Source of the DNA: Paenibacillus oleatilyticus
GTDB lineage: Bacteria > Bacillota > Bacilli > Paenibacillales > NBRC-103111
Assembly: GCF_018998565.1 (NCBI RefSeq)
Contig: NZ_JAHNZO010000009.1
Location: forward strand, 1 to 64,000
Direction: 5' to 3'
DNA length: 64,000 nucleotides
Shown: positions 35,559 to 44,638 of the stretch, one piece after another
How the letters are laid out: the number at the start of each line of letters is the position of its first letter
Position numbering within the stretch: position 1 is the stretch's first letter
The notes under the pieces: generated by a model
What the model was told of the DNA's origin: nothing
The model's input: only the letters and a program-made list of their open reading frames with translations
Database searches by the model: none
Made by a program: the position numbers and the translations under genes

Positions 35559-35866
35559 CCGGCTGAGTGTTGAGGAACCTTAGAAGTAGAAAAACTCAGA
35601 CAAATAGAGGTGGGGTATATCCCGTAAGAGTTTACGTCCGCCTTGAAACCCGTGAAAATACCGCAAATTCTAATCAAGTTCACGGGTAGATAGGGGGTCC
35701 CCGGAAAGAGATTGGAATAAGCTTCCAAGTGGTTGCTTCACTTTCTGGGGGAGGGCAGCGGCTGGAGGGATATACCCAACCGGTGTATGCGGGGAATTTC
35801 TCTAAGCGAAGCTGGTCTCTAAACAAGCTCAGCCCGTCCGAATGACGAATCGGACGGGCTTTTGCC
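35548..35866. repeat. Terminator-flanked palindromic repeat, copy C (divergent, long form)
   Basis: A 266-bp unit (35565-35830) lies between hairpin AGCCGG-gttga-CCGGCT (35548-35564, holding the upstream stop codon) and hairpin AGCCCGTCCG ... CGGACGGGCT (35831-35860) followed by TTTT. The ends GAGTGTTGAGG and ACAAGCTCA match the ends of copies A and B, and GAGGTGGGGTATATCC pairs partly with GGATATACCCAACC. An inner hairpin ACCCGTGAA (35648-35656) ... TTCACGGGT (35679-35687) occupies the same place as the inserted hairpin of copy B, and both are followed by a GGGG-CCCC dyad. It is the most diverged of the four copies. Confidence 0.78.
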
Positions 35867-35873
35867 GTGCGCG

Positions 35874-37238
35874 CTAGCTTTGTGCCGAGACGGTCTGATG
35901 TCCGGGCGAGGCTGCGGACGGGTGCAGCATTTTGCCGCTTTTCCAACGGCGGAGAACGAGAAAGCCGCGTAAATATTCGTCGGCGATCATCGACGCATAA
36001 ATTCCGGCCAAGCCCCACTCGAGCCGAATGCCGAGGAAGTAGGAAAACGGCGTTGCGAGCAGCCAGAGCGAGAATACTCCGGTAATCATAATGAACCGGG
36101 TATCGCCGACTCCCGTTAAGGCGCTGCCCATAGCCATATTGATCATTTTCCCCGGCTGCAGCAGCAGGTTCAAGCCGAGCAGCGCAACTCCGAGCGCCAC
36201 AATCTCCGTATCAACGGTGAACAGGGACAGCGCCTTGCTGCCGAATACGTACAGCAGCAGCGCATTGGTCATGACGACCGCAAGTCCCGTCCACATTCCC
36301 CGATAAGCGGCGCGGTAAGCCTCCTGTGCCCGTCCGGCCCCGAAAAGATGGGCGATCTGAATTTGCAAAGCCATGGCGACGGAATAGCCGAGCGTGAAGC
36401 AAAACGACTCCATCGTGTTCATATAGGTCCGCGCCGCCAATTCCTTGGCCCCGAGCATTGCAATGAACGAAAACAGAATCAGCTGCGAGAATACCCACGA
36501 AGCCGAGTGCACGCCCATGGGCCAGCCGATCTGCATCGTTTCGCGGAACAAAGGGCGGTCGAACTGCAATAGATCTTTCCAGCCGACCCTGCGCTCGAAA
36601 GAGTGCACGAACAGGAAGGCGAGCACGATCGTGGCCAGCAGACGGCTGACCAGGGTCGAGACGGCTACGCCGGCCAGCCCCCATTGCGGGAAGCCGAGGG
36701 CGCCGTAAATAAAGGCGTAGTTCAGCACGACGTGAATGACGTTCATCCCGATCGCGATATACATCGGACCGCGCGTGTTCCCCGTATTGCGAATCGCCGT
36801 GCTGAGAGCGGCCATGGCGGCGGTCAGCGTCATGCCTCCGCCGACGATGGAGATGTACGTATCGGCCATCGGCAGCAGCGCGGCCGGGACTTGCAGCAGC
36901 GCTGCGATATCGCGGGCAAAAACATAGAGCGCAAGGCTGAGCAGAGCTCCGATCACGATTGATATATTGACTGACATGATGGCGACCGTCCGCGCGTCTT
37001 CCGGCTTGCGGGCCCCGAGCTTCTGCGCGATCAGCACGCCGGCCCCGTTGGCGACGGTCATAAACAAGATCGTGACGGCGGCAAACAATTGCGTGGAAAT
37101 GCCCACGACGGCAACGGCGCCGTCCGATATACGGCTGACCATCAGCGTGTCCGCCGTACCCAGCAAAAACTGCAAAAACATTTCAATAAAAATGGGCCAG
37201 GCGAGCGCCCATAGCGTAAACTTTTTGTCGTCATTCAT
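35874..37238 (-). CDS. MATE-family efflux transporter
   Basis: Multidrug and toxin extrusion exporter, 454 residues with about twelve helices in two homologous halves, typical length. Conserved segments include FTLWALAWPIFIEMFLQFLLGTADTLMVSRISDGAVAVVG and, in the second half, MQIGWPMGVHSASWVFSQLI. I chose the start MNDDKKF with AGGAGG eight bases upstream (on the minus strand); 30 further upstream codons are non-family. It is divergently oriented from an AraC regulator 129 bp away, which may control it. The right hairpin of copy C can terminate it on the other strand. Confidence 0.92.
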   Translation of the reverse strand: MNDDKKFTLWALAWPIFIEMFLQFLLGTADTLMVSRISDGAVAVVGISTQLFAAVTILFMTVANGAGVLIAQKLGARKPEDARTVAIMSVNISIVIGALLSLALYVFARDIAALLQVPAALLPMADTYISIVGGGMTLTAAMAALSTAIRNTGNTRGPMYIAIGMNVIHVVLNYAFIYGALGFPQWGLAGVAVSTLVSRLLATIVLAFLFVHSFERRVGWKDLLQFDRPLFRETMQIGWPMGVHSASWVFSQLILFSFIAMLGAKELAARTYMNTMESFCFTLGYSVAMALQIQIAHLFGAGRAQEAYRAAYRGMWTGLAVVMTNALLLYVFGSKALSLFTVDTEIVALGVALLGLNLLLQPGKMINMAMGSALTGVGDTRFIMITGVFSLWLLATPFSYFLGIRLEWGLAGIYASMIADEYLRGFLVLRRWKSGKMLHPSAASPGHQTVSAQS

Positions 37239-37367
37239 GTTCCGTATCCTCCTGATGCCGTATTCCCATATCACATTATAGAGCGTATACTTGAAAGCAT
37301 GTATCAGTATCCGAACTAAAAATATCAATTTATAAACCTGACTTTATATGATGTGAAGGTGAAAGCG

Positions 37368-38237
37368 ATGCCAATTCTGGAATTTACATCCCCGCCGCTT
37401 CCTCACTATTTGGCCAGCGGTTTCTGCGTCATTGCGCCCGGGCGCAAGCATCCGAACCGGCACAACATCGGCGTGTTTGATCTGCTCGTCGTGCAGGAAG
37501 GCTGCATCTATATCATGGAAGGCGGCGTTTACTACGAAGTTACGGCTGGCCATGCGATCATTCTCCGGCCTGACCGGCACCATTATTCGCCGCAGGGATG
37601 CACGACGGACACGGCGCATTATTGGCTTCATTTCAACACGACGGGCGCATGGAGAGAGACGGAAGAGGAAGCCCCGCAGCTGCCGTCCGTTTCGATGGAG
37701 GAAAAAAGTTTCACGATGCAAACCTTCGCGATTCAGCTCCCCCAGTTCACCAAGCTGCTGAAGCCGACGTCCGTCTACCGGACGCTGCAGCAGCTCGGCG
37801 AGCTGGAGAAGGAGTCGCACCGCAACTGGGCGCGCTGGAAGCATCAGCAGCTGTTTCAGCAGGTGCTGGAGCAGCTTAACGCTTCGCTGCAAGCGGAAAC
37901 GCCACCGCCCGGAGCGGAAGTGGCGGATCAGGCGGCGTCCTACTTGCGCCAGCATTTCAAGCAGCCGGTGACTGCGCAGAGCTTGGGGGAGGCGCTTAAT
38001 TTTCACCCGGTATATATCGCGCGCTGCATGCAGCGGGAGTTCGGCTGCTCGCCCTTCGAGTATTTGCTGCGTTACCGGTTGGAGCAGGCCAAGCTGCTGC
38101 TGCTGCAAACCGACTTCCCGGTCGCCCGGGTGGCCGAAGAGGTCGGCTTCAACCAAGCGGCCTACTTTACGTCCTGCTTCGTTAAAGTGGAAGGCCTGAC
38201 TCCGCGCGCTTACCGCAAGCGCTTTTCCCATGCCTGA
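37368..38237 (+). CDS. AraC-family transcriptional regulator with cupin sensor
   Basis: 289-residue regulator. The N-terminal half (about 1-120) is an AraC-type cupin ligand domain (FDLLVVQEGCIYIMEGGVYYEVTAGHAIILRPDRHH); the C-terminal half has two helix-turn-helix motifs (TAQSLGEALNFHPVYIARCMQREFGCSPFEYLLRYRLEQAKLLL, VAEEVGFNQAAYFTSCFVKVEGLTPRAYRK). I chose ATG 37368 with GAAGGTGA just before it. It is divergent from the MATE exporter gene. The effector is unknown, sugar-type ligands being common. Confidence 0.9.
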   Translation: MPILEFTSPPLPHYLASGFCVIAPGRKHPNRHNIGVFDLLVVQEGCIYIMEGGVYYEVTAGHAIILRPDRHHYSPQGCTTDTAHYWLHFNTTGAWRETEEEAPQLPSVSMEEKSFTMQTFAIQLPQFTKLLKPTSVYRTLQQLGELEKESHRNWARWKHQQLFQQVLEQLNASLQAETPPPGAEVADQAASYLRQHFKQPVTAQSLGEALNFHPVYIARCMQREFGCSPFEYLLRYRLEQAKLLLLQTDFPVARVAEEVGFNQAAYFTSCFVKVEGLTPRAYRKRFSHA

Positions 38238-38310
38238 CCGGATCGGTGTTGCCGGAACAAAGGGGAGCGGAGTGGATGCAGGGAGCGTACATCCGCACGT
38301 TTCGTGATAA

Positions 38311-38344
38311 AGCCGTTTCTTCTTCGGAGGAGACGGCTTTTTGC
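38311..38344 (+). terminator. Terminator after the AraC gene
   Basis: AAGCCGTTTC ... GAGACGGCTT followed by TTT, 75 bp after the AraC stop codon. Confidence 0.8.
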
Positions 38345-38457
38345 TGCTCGCGGCATTGTTTTGTTTGAGCTCGGGAGCTTGGAAAAACGATTGGGGACGC
38401 CGATGCAAACGGGATGAACGATTGCTCCAGCCTATGATAGCGATAGGGAATTCGTAA

Positions 38458-38486
38458 TTGATGGCTCGGACTACCCTCCCTATAAT
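38458..38486 (+). promoter_or_regulatory. Promoter of the glyA-argD operon
   Basis: TTGATG and perfect TATAAT separated by 17 bp, 58 bp before the glyA start. Confidence 0.78.
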
Positions 38487-38543
38487 GAAAATCGTTAACC
38501 GTCATACGGAGACCGAACGATGGAATCGAAAGGGGGGCAAGCG

Positions 38544-39788
38544 ATGCGGCATTTGCAAAATCAAGACCCTGCGGTGGCCGAAGCCATCCGAAAGGAGTTC
38601 GTCCGGCAGCGGGACCATATCGAGCTGATCGCTTCCGAGAACTTCGTCAGCCCGGCTGTGTTAAAGGCGATGGGGACGGTGCTGACCAACAAATACGCCG
38701 AAGGCTATCCCGGCAAACGGTATTACGGCGGCTGCGAGTATGTGGACATGGCCGAATCGCTCGCTATCCGGCGGGCGATGGAGCTGTTCAGAGCGGAGCA
38801 CGCCAATGTGCAGCCGCATTCCGGTGCGCAGGCCAATATGGCGGTTTACCTGGCAGCCGTCCGCCCCGGCGATACGATTCTCGGAATGAATCTCGCGCAC
38901 GGCGGCCATCTTACGCACGGAAGTCCGGTGAACGCCTCCGGCCAGATGTACCGGTTCGTACCTTACGGCGTGAACGAAAAGACGCACCGGCTCGATTACG
39001 ACGAAGTGCGGAACTTGGCGCTCAAGCACAAGCCGCGGATGTTGGTTGTCGGCGCGAGCGCTTATCCGCGGATCATCGATTTCGAACGGCTGGCGCAAAT
39101 TGCCGCCGAGGTCGGAGCTTTATTCCTGGCGGATATGGCGCATATCGCCGGTCCTGTCGCCGCAGGATTGCACCCGAGCCCGGTGCCACATGCGCACTTC
39201 GTCACGACGACGACGCACAAAACGCTGCGCGGGCCGCGCGGGGGCATCATTTTATGCCGCAAATCGTGGGCGGCCCAGATCGATAAGGCGGTCTTCCCGG
39301 CGACGCAAGGGGGGCCGCTGATGCATATGATCGCCGCCAAGGCGGTGGCGTTGGGCGAAGCGGCGCAGCCGGACTTCGCCGAGTATACCGCGCGCGTGCT
39401 GACGAACGCGAAAGCGTTGGCCGCCGGCCTGCTTGTGCAGGGGTTGGATGTGTTGACCGGCGGAACGGACAATCACCTGCTGCTGCTCGATCTGCGCAGC
39501 ATCAAGATGACCGGCGTCGATGCGCAGGAGCTGCTCGACAGTGTCGGCATTACAGTGAACAAAAATGCGATTCCTTTCGATACGGCTAGTCCTATGGTCA
39601 CCAGCGGCATCCGGATCGGGACCCCGGCGGTCACGACGCGGGGCATGGGACCGTCGGAGATGGCCGAGCTTGCGGGCGTGATCGGTGCGGTGCTCAAGCA
39701 CCCGGACCATGCCGGAGTCCGTGGGCAGGCACGCCGCAAGGTGAAGGAATTGACGGCGGCTTTTCCGCTCTATGACGACATCGATTGA
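38544..39788 (+). CDS. glyA: Serine hydroxymethyltransferase
   Basis: PLP enzyme converting serine and tetrahydrofolate to glycine and methylene-tetrahydrofolate. 414 residues, the usual length, beginning [15 protein letters not shown] as in Bacillus GlyA. Signature segments: [45 protein letters not shown] and the PLP-lysine in [15 protein letters not shown] chose ATG 38544 after AAAGGGGGG; ATG 38520 would add eight residues. It is followed 17 bp later by argD. It may be an extra copy, since the housekeeping glyA usually lies elsewhere. Confidence 0.95.
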   Translation: MRHLQNQDPAVAEAIRKEFVRQRDHIELIASENFVSPAVLKAMGTVLTNKYAEGYPGKRYYGGCEYVDMAESLAIRRAMELFRAEHANVQPHSGAQANMAVYLAAVRPGDTILGMNLAHGGHLTHGSPVNASGQMYRFVPYGVNEKTHRLDYDEVRNLALKHKPRMLVVGASAYPRIIDFERLAQIAAEVGALFLADMAHIAGPVAAGLHPSPVPHAHFVTTTTHKTLRGPRGGIILCRKSWAAQIDKAVFPATQGGPLMHMIAAKAVALGEAAQPDFAEYTARVLTNAKALAAGLLVQGLDVLTGGTDNHLLLLDLRSIKMTGVDAQELLDSVGITVNKNAIPFDTASPMVTSGIRIGTPAVTTRGMGPSEMAELAGVIGAVLKHPDHAGVRGQARRKVKELTAAFPLYDDID

Positions 39789-39805
39789 AGAAAGAAGGGA
39801 ATGCC

Positions 39806-41002
39806 ATGGAGTTAGCGGCGCTTGAAACGAAGGAAAGCGCGCTGTTTCCGACCTATGCGCGGTATCCTCTGACCTTCGTCCGCGGCGAAGGCTCGCGGCT
39901 GTGGGATGATCGGGGGAACGTGTATTTGGATTTTATGTCGGGACTTGCCGTATGCAACCTGGGGCATGTTCCCCCACAAGTCAAGCAGAGCGTGGAGGAG
40001 CAACTGGGGCGTTTGTGGCACGTAAGCAATTTGTTTCAAAGTCCTCAGCAGGAGACGCTGGCGAAGCTGCTGGCGGATCATAGCTGTACGGACCTCGCGT
40101 TCTTCTGCAACAGCGGCGCAGAGGCGAACGAAGCGGCCATCAAGCTGGCCAGGCGCTATGCCCAGCGGGTGCAGGGTAAGCAGCGGTACGAGATCGTGAC
40201 GTTCGAGAAGTCGTTCCACGGCCGGACGTTAGCCACGCTGACGGCGACCGGACAGGACAAGGTGAAGGACGGCTTCTACCCGCTTCCTGAAGGGTTTGCC
40301 TATGCGCGGTATAACGATATCGAGTCGGTGGAGGCGTGCATCAACGAGCGGACCGCAGCGGTCATGCTGGAACTCGTGCAGGGTGAAAGCGGCGTGCATC
40401 CCGCTAATCCGGCATTTGTGCGCGAGCTGGCCCTGTTGTGCCAAGAACGGGAATTGCTGCTGATCGTCGACGAAGTGCAGACGGGGATGGGGCGGACCGG
40501 CAAGCTGTTTGCCTACGAGCACTACGGCATCGAGCCGGATATCGTGACGCTGGCCAAAGGGCTGGCGAGCGGCTTGCCTGTCGGAGCGATGCTGGGGAAA
40601 CGCAAGCTGCGCGAAGCTTTCACGCCGGGCAGCCACGCCTCCACGTTCGGCGGATCGCCGCTCGCTATGGCGGCCGGCATCGCCACGTTGCGGGCGATGC
40701 TGGACGAGCGGCTGCCGGAGCGGGCGGCAGCGGCCGGGCGTTACGCGCTGCGGCGGCTGGTGGCGGAGCTGCAGCAGGCCCCGGCGGTGAAGGCAGTCCG
40801 CGGGCTCGGGCTGCTGATCGGCATCGAGCTGGACCGGCCGGTCGAGCCGTTCATCCGCGAGCTACAGCATAAGGGCTTGCTGGTGCTGCCGGGAGGGCCT
40901 TACGTGATCCGGTTTATGCCGAATTTGTACGTGGCCCACGATGAAATCGACCAGGCGGTGGAACGGCTTACGCATGTCCTTTTCCAAGCTTCGGACAAGT
41001 AG
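39806..41002 (+). CDS. argD: Acetylornithine aminotransferase
   Basis: Class-III PLP aminotransferase of 398 residues, acting in arginine synthesis on N-acetylglutamate semialdehyde. Signatures: YLDFMSGLAVCNLGH, FFCNSGAEANEAAIKLAR, SFHGRTLATLTATGQ, LLIVDEVQTGMGRTGK and the PLP-lysine in VTLAKGLASGLPVGAML. AGAAGGGA precedes ATG 39806; a TTG at 39785 overlaps the glyA stop. No other arginine gene is nearby, so a different physiological amino acceptor (for example ornithine or gamma-aminobutyrate-like substrates) cannot be excluded. Confidence 0.9.
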   Translation: MELAALETKESALFPTYARYPLTFVRGEGSRLWDDRGNVYLDFMSGLAVCNLGHVPPQVKQSVEEQLGRLWHVSNLFQSPQQETLAKLLADHSCTDLAFFCNSGAEANEAAIKLARRYAQRVQGKQRYEIVTFEKSFHGRTLATLTATGQDKVKDGFYPLPEGFAYARYNDIESVEACINERTAAVMLELVQGESGVHPANPAFVRELALLCQERELLLIVDEVQTGMGRTGKLFAYEHYGIEPDIVTLAKGLASGLPVGAMLGKRKLREAFTPGSHASTFGGSPLAMAAGIATLRAMLDERLPERAAAAGRYALRRLVAELQQAPAVKAVRGLGLLIGIELDRPVEPFIRELQHKGLLVLPGGPYVIRFMPNLYVAHDEIDQAVERLTHVLFQASDK

Positions 41003-41053
41003 TTTCCGCGGACGGGCGCCAAGGTGTTTGATGGTCTGCCGTTGCGGGAGGGG

Positions 41054-41950
41054 TTACCCGGGGCTTTGGGTTTTGACCGTAGCGATAAGCTGCTCCATAA
41101 AAACCCGGCTTGCCGCGCACAAATATTTATTTTTCCGGTAGACGACCCCGATCTGCGTCGTGATCGCGGGATTCGCGATCGGTACGATGCGGATTCGCGG
41201 GTCGGCGATATAGTCGAGGTAAGCCTTGGGCAGCACGGTTACGCCGACGCCTTGAGCGACCATATTGATAATCGATTCCATCGTTGTCATCTCCAGCACC
41301 GGCTGCGGAGCGAAGTCGAGCGCCCGGCACCGCTCGTCCAGAAGCTGCCGCAAATGATAGTTCCCCGGCAGCAAAATGCTGGGCGTCTCCCGCAACGCCT
41401 CGATCGTCACGGAGCGCTCCTGCGTGACGGGATGATTGAGCGGAGCCGCCAGAGCGAGCTCCTGCTTGCATAACGGTATCGTCTCCAGCTCCTCGTGCTC
41501 CATCGGCATGAAGACGATGCCGAGATCGAGCTCGTTGTGCAGTAGGCCGCTGTAAATATCGCCGGTGCGGAGGCCCTGAACGGACAGCTTGACGTTCGGA
41601 TACCGCTCGTGAAACGAGATGACCGTCGGGGGCAGCAAATAATTGACGACCGTCAGCAACGCTCCGATGGTCAGCGATCCGCGCTTCAAGCCCTGCAGCT
41701 CGCTGATGGCGGCGCGGGCCTGCGACAGCTCGTGGAACACGCTGTAGCTGTGGCTGAGCAAAATTTTGCCCGCCTCGGTAATGATCGTTTTCTTGCCGAC
41801 GCGGTCGAATAAGGGCGAGCCGATTTCGTGCTCAAGCGTGCGGATTTGCTGGCTGAGCGACGGTTGGGCGATGCCGAGCTTGTCTGCGGCACGCGTAAAA
41901 TGCAGCTCCTGGCATACGGCCATGAAATATTCCAATTGTCTGAGCTCCAA
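41054..41950 (-). CDS. LysR-family transcriptional regulator
   Basis: 298-residue regulator with an N-terminal winged helix (MELRQLEYFMAVCQELHFTRAADKLGIAQPSLSQQIRTLEHEIGSPLF) and a C-terminal effector-binding fold. It is divergent from the glutamine amidotransferase/pdxS operon, with 106 bp between start codons, the common layout for a LysR regulator and its target. It converges with argD. Effector unknown. Confidence 0.93.
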   Translation of the reverse strand: MELRQLEYFMAVCQELHFTRAADKLGIAQPSLSQQIRTLEHEIGSPLFDRVGKKTIITEAGKILLSHSYSVFHELSQARAAISELQGLKRGSLTIGALLTVVNYLLPPTVISFHERYPNVKLSVQGLRTGDIYSGLLHNELDLGIVFMPMEHEELETIPLCKQELALAAPLNHPVTQERSVTIEALRETPSILLPGNYHLRQLLDERCRALDFAPQPVLEMTTMESIINMVAQGVGVTVLPKAYLDYIADPRIRIVPIANPAITTQIGVVYRKNKYLCAASRVFMEQLIATVKTQSPG

Positions 41951-42056
41951 GGGGCATTCCTCCGGGATGATGTCGAATTTATTATCGCTTAATCATAGAT
42001 TTTGACGATCATTATATAGTAAACGATAGGAAAAAGGAAGGGCAGGTTGATGTTCC

Positions 42057-42815
42057 GTGAAGCTTCATTTCATTCAGCATGTGCCGTTTGAAACGCTCGG
42101 CCTTATTGAAGCATGGGCCCGGGAGAAGGGCCATACGGTTACGGGAACGAAGGTATACGAGCAGGCTTCGTTTCCCGCGCTTGGCGATTTCGATCTGGCC
42201 GTCGTATTGGGCGGTCCGATGGGCGTTTACGACGAGCGCCTGTATCCGTGGCTGAGCGCAGAGAAGGCGTGGATCGCCGCCGCGATCCGGCAGAAGAAAT
42301 CGCTGCTCGGCATCTGCCTGGGTGCCCAATTGATCGCGGAGGCGATCGGAGGCAAGATTCGCCAGAACTACTACCGGGAAATCGGCTGGTTCCCGGTCGA
42401 GCTGACCGAGGCGGTGAAGCAAAGCCCGGCGTTCCGGGGCTTTCCTGAGCGGTTTGTCCCGTTTCATTGGCACGGGGATACGTTTGAGCTGCCGGATCGG
42501 GCGGTACGCACCGCTAGCAGCAAGGGCTGTCGAAATCAGGCATTCGTGTACGAAGACCATGTGGTCGGTTTGCAGTTTCATCTGGAGATGGACGAAGCGG
42601 GAATCGGCCGGATGCTGAAGCACGGCAAGGACGATTTGATGCAAGGCCCCTACGTGCAGAAGCCGGAGGAGATGGCGGACCGCACGGAGCTGGTGGACGC
42701 GTCGAAAACGATTTTGTACACGCTGCTGGATGCAATGGAAAGGCGCTGTTCGGAGACGGAGCGTAGGTTGTACGCTTCCGGCAAGGGACAGGTTTACCGG
42801 ACGATCGGAGACTAG
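42057..42815 (+). CDS. Class-I glutamine amidotransferase (GMP-synthase-like)
   Basis: 252-residue glutaminase-fold protein. The nucleophilic cysteine lies in SLLGICLGAQLIAEAIGG, and the His/Glu pair in GLQFHLEMDE. It is longer than and unlike PdxT (no LALQGAVREH-type start), resembling instead stand-alone GATase1 proteins of unclear acceptor. The start is GTG 42057, with GCAGG upstream being only a weak ribosome binding site. It precedes pdxS by 18 bp, so it may supply ammonia or act on a glutamine conjugate in this pathway; that is inference. Confidence 0.88.
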   Translation: MKLHFIQHVPFETLGLIEAWAREKGHTVTGTKVYEQASFPALGDFDLAVVLGGPMGVYDERLYPWLSAEKAWIAAAIRQKKSLLGICLGAQLIAEAIGGKIRQNYYREIGWFPVELTEAVKQSPAFRGFPERFVPFHWHGDTFELPDRAVRTASSKGCRNQAFVYEDHVVGLQFHLEMDEAGIGRMLKHGKDDLMQGPYVQKPEEMADRTELVDASKTILYTLLDAMERRCSETERRLYASGKGQVYRTIGD

Positions 42816-42833
42816 AAAATAGGGGGAATCGGG

Positions 42834-43715
42834 ATGGAGACAGGCTCGACACGTGTAAAAAGAGGAATGGCCGAGATGCAAAAGGGCGGCGTCATTATGG
42901 ACGTGATGAACGCGGAGCAGGCAAAAATCGCGGAAGCTGCGGGCGCGACGGCGGTGATGGCGCTGGAGCGGGTGCCGGCGGATATCCGCGCGGCCGGCGG
43001 GGTGGCCCGGATGGCCGATCCGACGGTCGTCGAGGAAGTGATGAAGGCCGTGACGATTCCGGTGATGGCTAAAGCCCGCATCGGCCACTACGTGGAAGCT
43101 CGGGTGCTGGAATCGCTCGGAGCCGACTATATCGACGAAAGCGAGGTGCTGACGCCGGCCGACGAGCTGTTCCATATCGACAAACGGGCGTTTACCGTGC
43201 CTTTCGTCTGCGGAGCGCGCGACTTGGGCGAGGCGCTGCGGCGGATCGGCGAAGGCGCTTCGATGATCCGCACGAAGGGCGAGCCGGGCACCGGGAACAT
43301 CGTGGAAGCCGTGCGGCACATGCGGATGATGATCGGCCAGATGCGCAAGGTGCAGAGCATGAGCAAGGACGAGCTGATGGCCGAAGCCAAAGTTTTGGGC
43401 GCGCCCTACGAGTTGCTGCTGCACGTTCACGAGACCGGCCGTCTGCCGGTCGTCAATTTCGCGGCTGGTGGCGTGGCGACTCCGGCGGATGCCGCGCTTA
43501 TGATGCACTTGGGCGCGGACGGCGTCTTCGTCGGGTCGGGCATTTTCAAATCCGACGCGCCGGAAAAGTTCGCCGCAGCGATTGTGGCGGCGGCCACGCA
43601 TTACACGGACTATTCCCTGATTGCGCAGGTATCCAAAAACTTGGGTACCCCGATGAAAGGGATCGAAATTGCCACGCTGCAAGCCTCCGAGCGGATGCAG
43701 GAGCGTGGCTGGTAA
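42834..43715 (+). CDS. pdxS: Pyridoxal 5'-phosphate synthase lyase subunit PdxS
   Basis: PLP synthase subunit of 293 residues, joining ribose 5-phosphate, glyceraldehyde 3-phosphate and ammonia. Key segments: [22 protein letters not shown], catalytic Lys80 in [32 protein letters not shown] and [18 protein letters not shown]. Full length. No pdxT gene follows; instead a different glutamine amidotransferase precedes it. Palindromic repeat copy D begins seven bases after the stop. Confidence 0.95.
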   Translation: METGSTRVKRGMAEMQKGGVIMDVMNAEQAKIAEAAGATAVMALERVPADIRAAGGVARMADPTVVEEVMKAVTIPVMAKARIGHYVEARVLESLGADYIDESEVLTPADELFHIDKRAFTVPFVCGARDLGEALRRIGEGASMIRTKGEPGTGNIVEAVRHMRMMIGQMRKVQSMSKDELMAEAKVLGAPYELLLHVHETGRLPVVNFAAGGVATPADAALMMHLGADGVFVGSGIFKSDAPEKFAAAIVAAATHYTDYSLIAQVSKNLGTPMKGIEIATLQASERMQERGW

Positions 43716-43721
43716 GTGATG

Positions 43722-43991
43722 AAACCCATCCTTTGCGATGGGTTTGAGCTTGTTGAGAAAGTGGTCAAACGGGATTATAGAGGTAACGAAGGGGTGGGGT
43801 ATCCACTTCCGACCACTCTTGTCTTCGGGAAATTTGATTGGAAGCCGCTTACTAGCGGACATTTCCCGAAGACAAAGGCGGCCGCTATCGCTTCTCCAGT
43901 GAATTCCCCACCTCCGTACGCTTCTCTACTTTTGCTTAGACCACTTTCTCAACACTCTGAAACCCATCCTTTGCGATGGGTTTTTTATTTT
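43722..43991. repeat. Terminator-flanked palindromic repeat, copy D (exact hairpin duplication)
   Basis: A 214-bp unit (43746-43959) between two identical 24-bp hairpins, AAACCCATC-ctttgc-GATGGGTTT at 43722-43745 and 43960-43983. Only the right one continues into the T-tract TTTATTTT. Terminal inverted repeats are GTTGAGAAAGTGGT (43752-43765) and ACCACTTTCTCAAC (43940-43953). The core matches copy B almost exactly but lacks its 65-bp inner hairpin. The outermost end sequences (GAGCTT left, ACTCTG right) are swapped relative to copies A, B and C. The right hairpin terminates the pdxS operon. Confidence 0.95.
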
Positions 43992-44022
43992 AATACAATG
44001 TCGAATCGTTGAATTTCAAGTC

Positions 44023-44084
44023 ATGGAATTACCAAATAAAGTAATGATATTCCATTGTGGGGTATTCATCCTAAATTATACAAT
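44023..44084 (+). promoter_or_regulatory. Candidate operator and promoter of the Cys-rich peptide cluster
   Basis: ATGGAAT (44023-44029) and ATTCCAT (44049-44055) form a perfect inverted repeat with a 19-bp spacer. Just downstream, TTGTGG (44055-44060) and TACAAT (44079-44084) with an 18-bp spacer could be the promoter. Moderate evidence only. Confidence 0.45.
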
Positions 44085-44143
44085 ATTACCAGAGGCGAGA
44101 CGAACAACCGCTCACTCGAGTTCACAGCATTGGAGGAGTTGAA

Positions 44144-44638
44144 GTGCAGCCTGAACGCCCGCCCGATGATCACAGACGATTTTTAAAACAACATGCCGAA
44201 GAATACAAGCTGGGAACGTATTTTCCCGAAAAACTGACTTTACTCGCCAAATCGGAGCCTGTCTCCTTCCAATGGCTTCGAGAGACGGAGCATGGTTCCG
44301 TCGTATTCCTGATGAGCGCTTCCTGCTCGGCCTGCAGCATGGCACCTGTTCAAGAGTTCACGGAACGGTTTGAGGCATTCCGCTATTGCGTGTTATTCGA
44401 GGGAAGCGAGGAAGCGATGGAGCAGCAGCGTGAGATTTATGACTTGGACATGCCGTTCTACCTGTGCGATACCGTTAAGCTGCACAGCCAACTGAAGGTG
44501 GGAATCGTTCCTTACGCCCTGATTTTGAATAAGCTTGGACAAGCGGTCGGCGCTGACATCTTCAACGACTGCGAGAAGCTCGAGCGGTTGGCGGCCCCGT
44601 TGATTCGTGTGTATGAGCGCAGCCTGGCACAAGTATGA
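44144..44638 (+). CDS. Thioredoxin-like protein, first of the Cys-rich peptide cluster
   Basis: 164-residue thioredoxin-fold protein with the redox motif CSAC in FLMSASCSACSMAPVQEF and a conserved cis-Pro-like GIVPYALIL segment. No signal peptide or anchor is obvious, so it may stay cytoplasmic or associate with the membrane through partners. It starts at GTG 44144 behind GGAGGAG. Its stop overlaps the next gene's start by four bases (ATGA), so the two are translationally coupled. It is the first gene of a seven-gene cluster with a peptide exporter; a role in thiol handling of the Cys-rich peptide is inferred. Confidence 0.85.
   Translation: MQPERPPDDHRRFLKQHAEEYKLGTYFPEKLTLLAKSEPVSFQWLRETEHGSVVFLMSASCSACSMAPVQEFTERFEAFRYCVLFEGSEEAMEQQREIYDLDMPFYLCDTVKLHSQLKVGIVPYALILNKLGQAVGADIFNDCEKLERLAAPLIRVYERSLAQV

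Noticed and set aside
35874..38408. Long frames opposite the AraC and MATE genes
   Set aside because: Antisense shadows without ribosome binding sites or domain motifs.
43716..44012. 98-residue open frame across repeat copy D and its terminators
   Set aside because: It spans two intrinsic hairpins and the T-tract and is explained by the repeat; no ribosome binding site.
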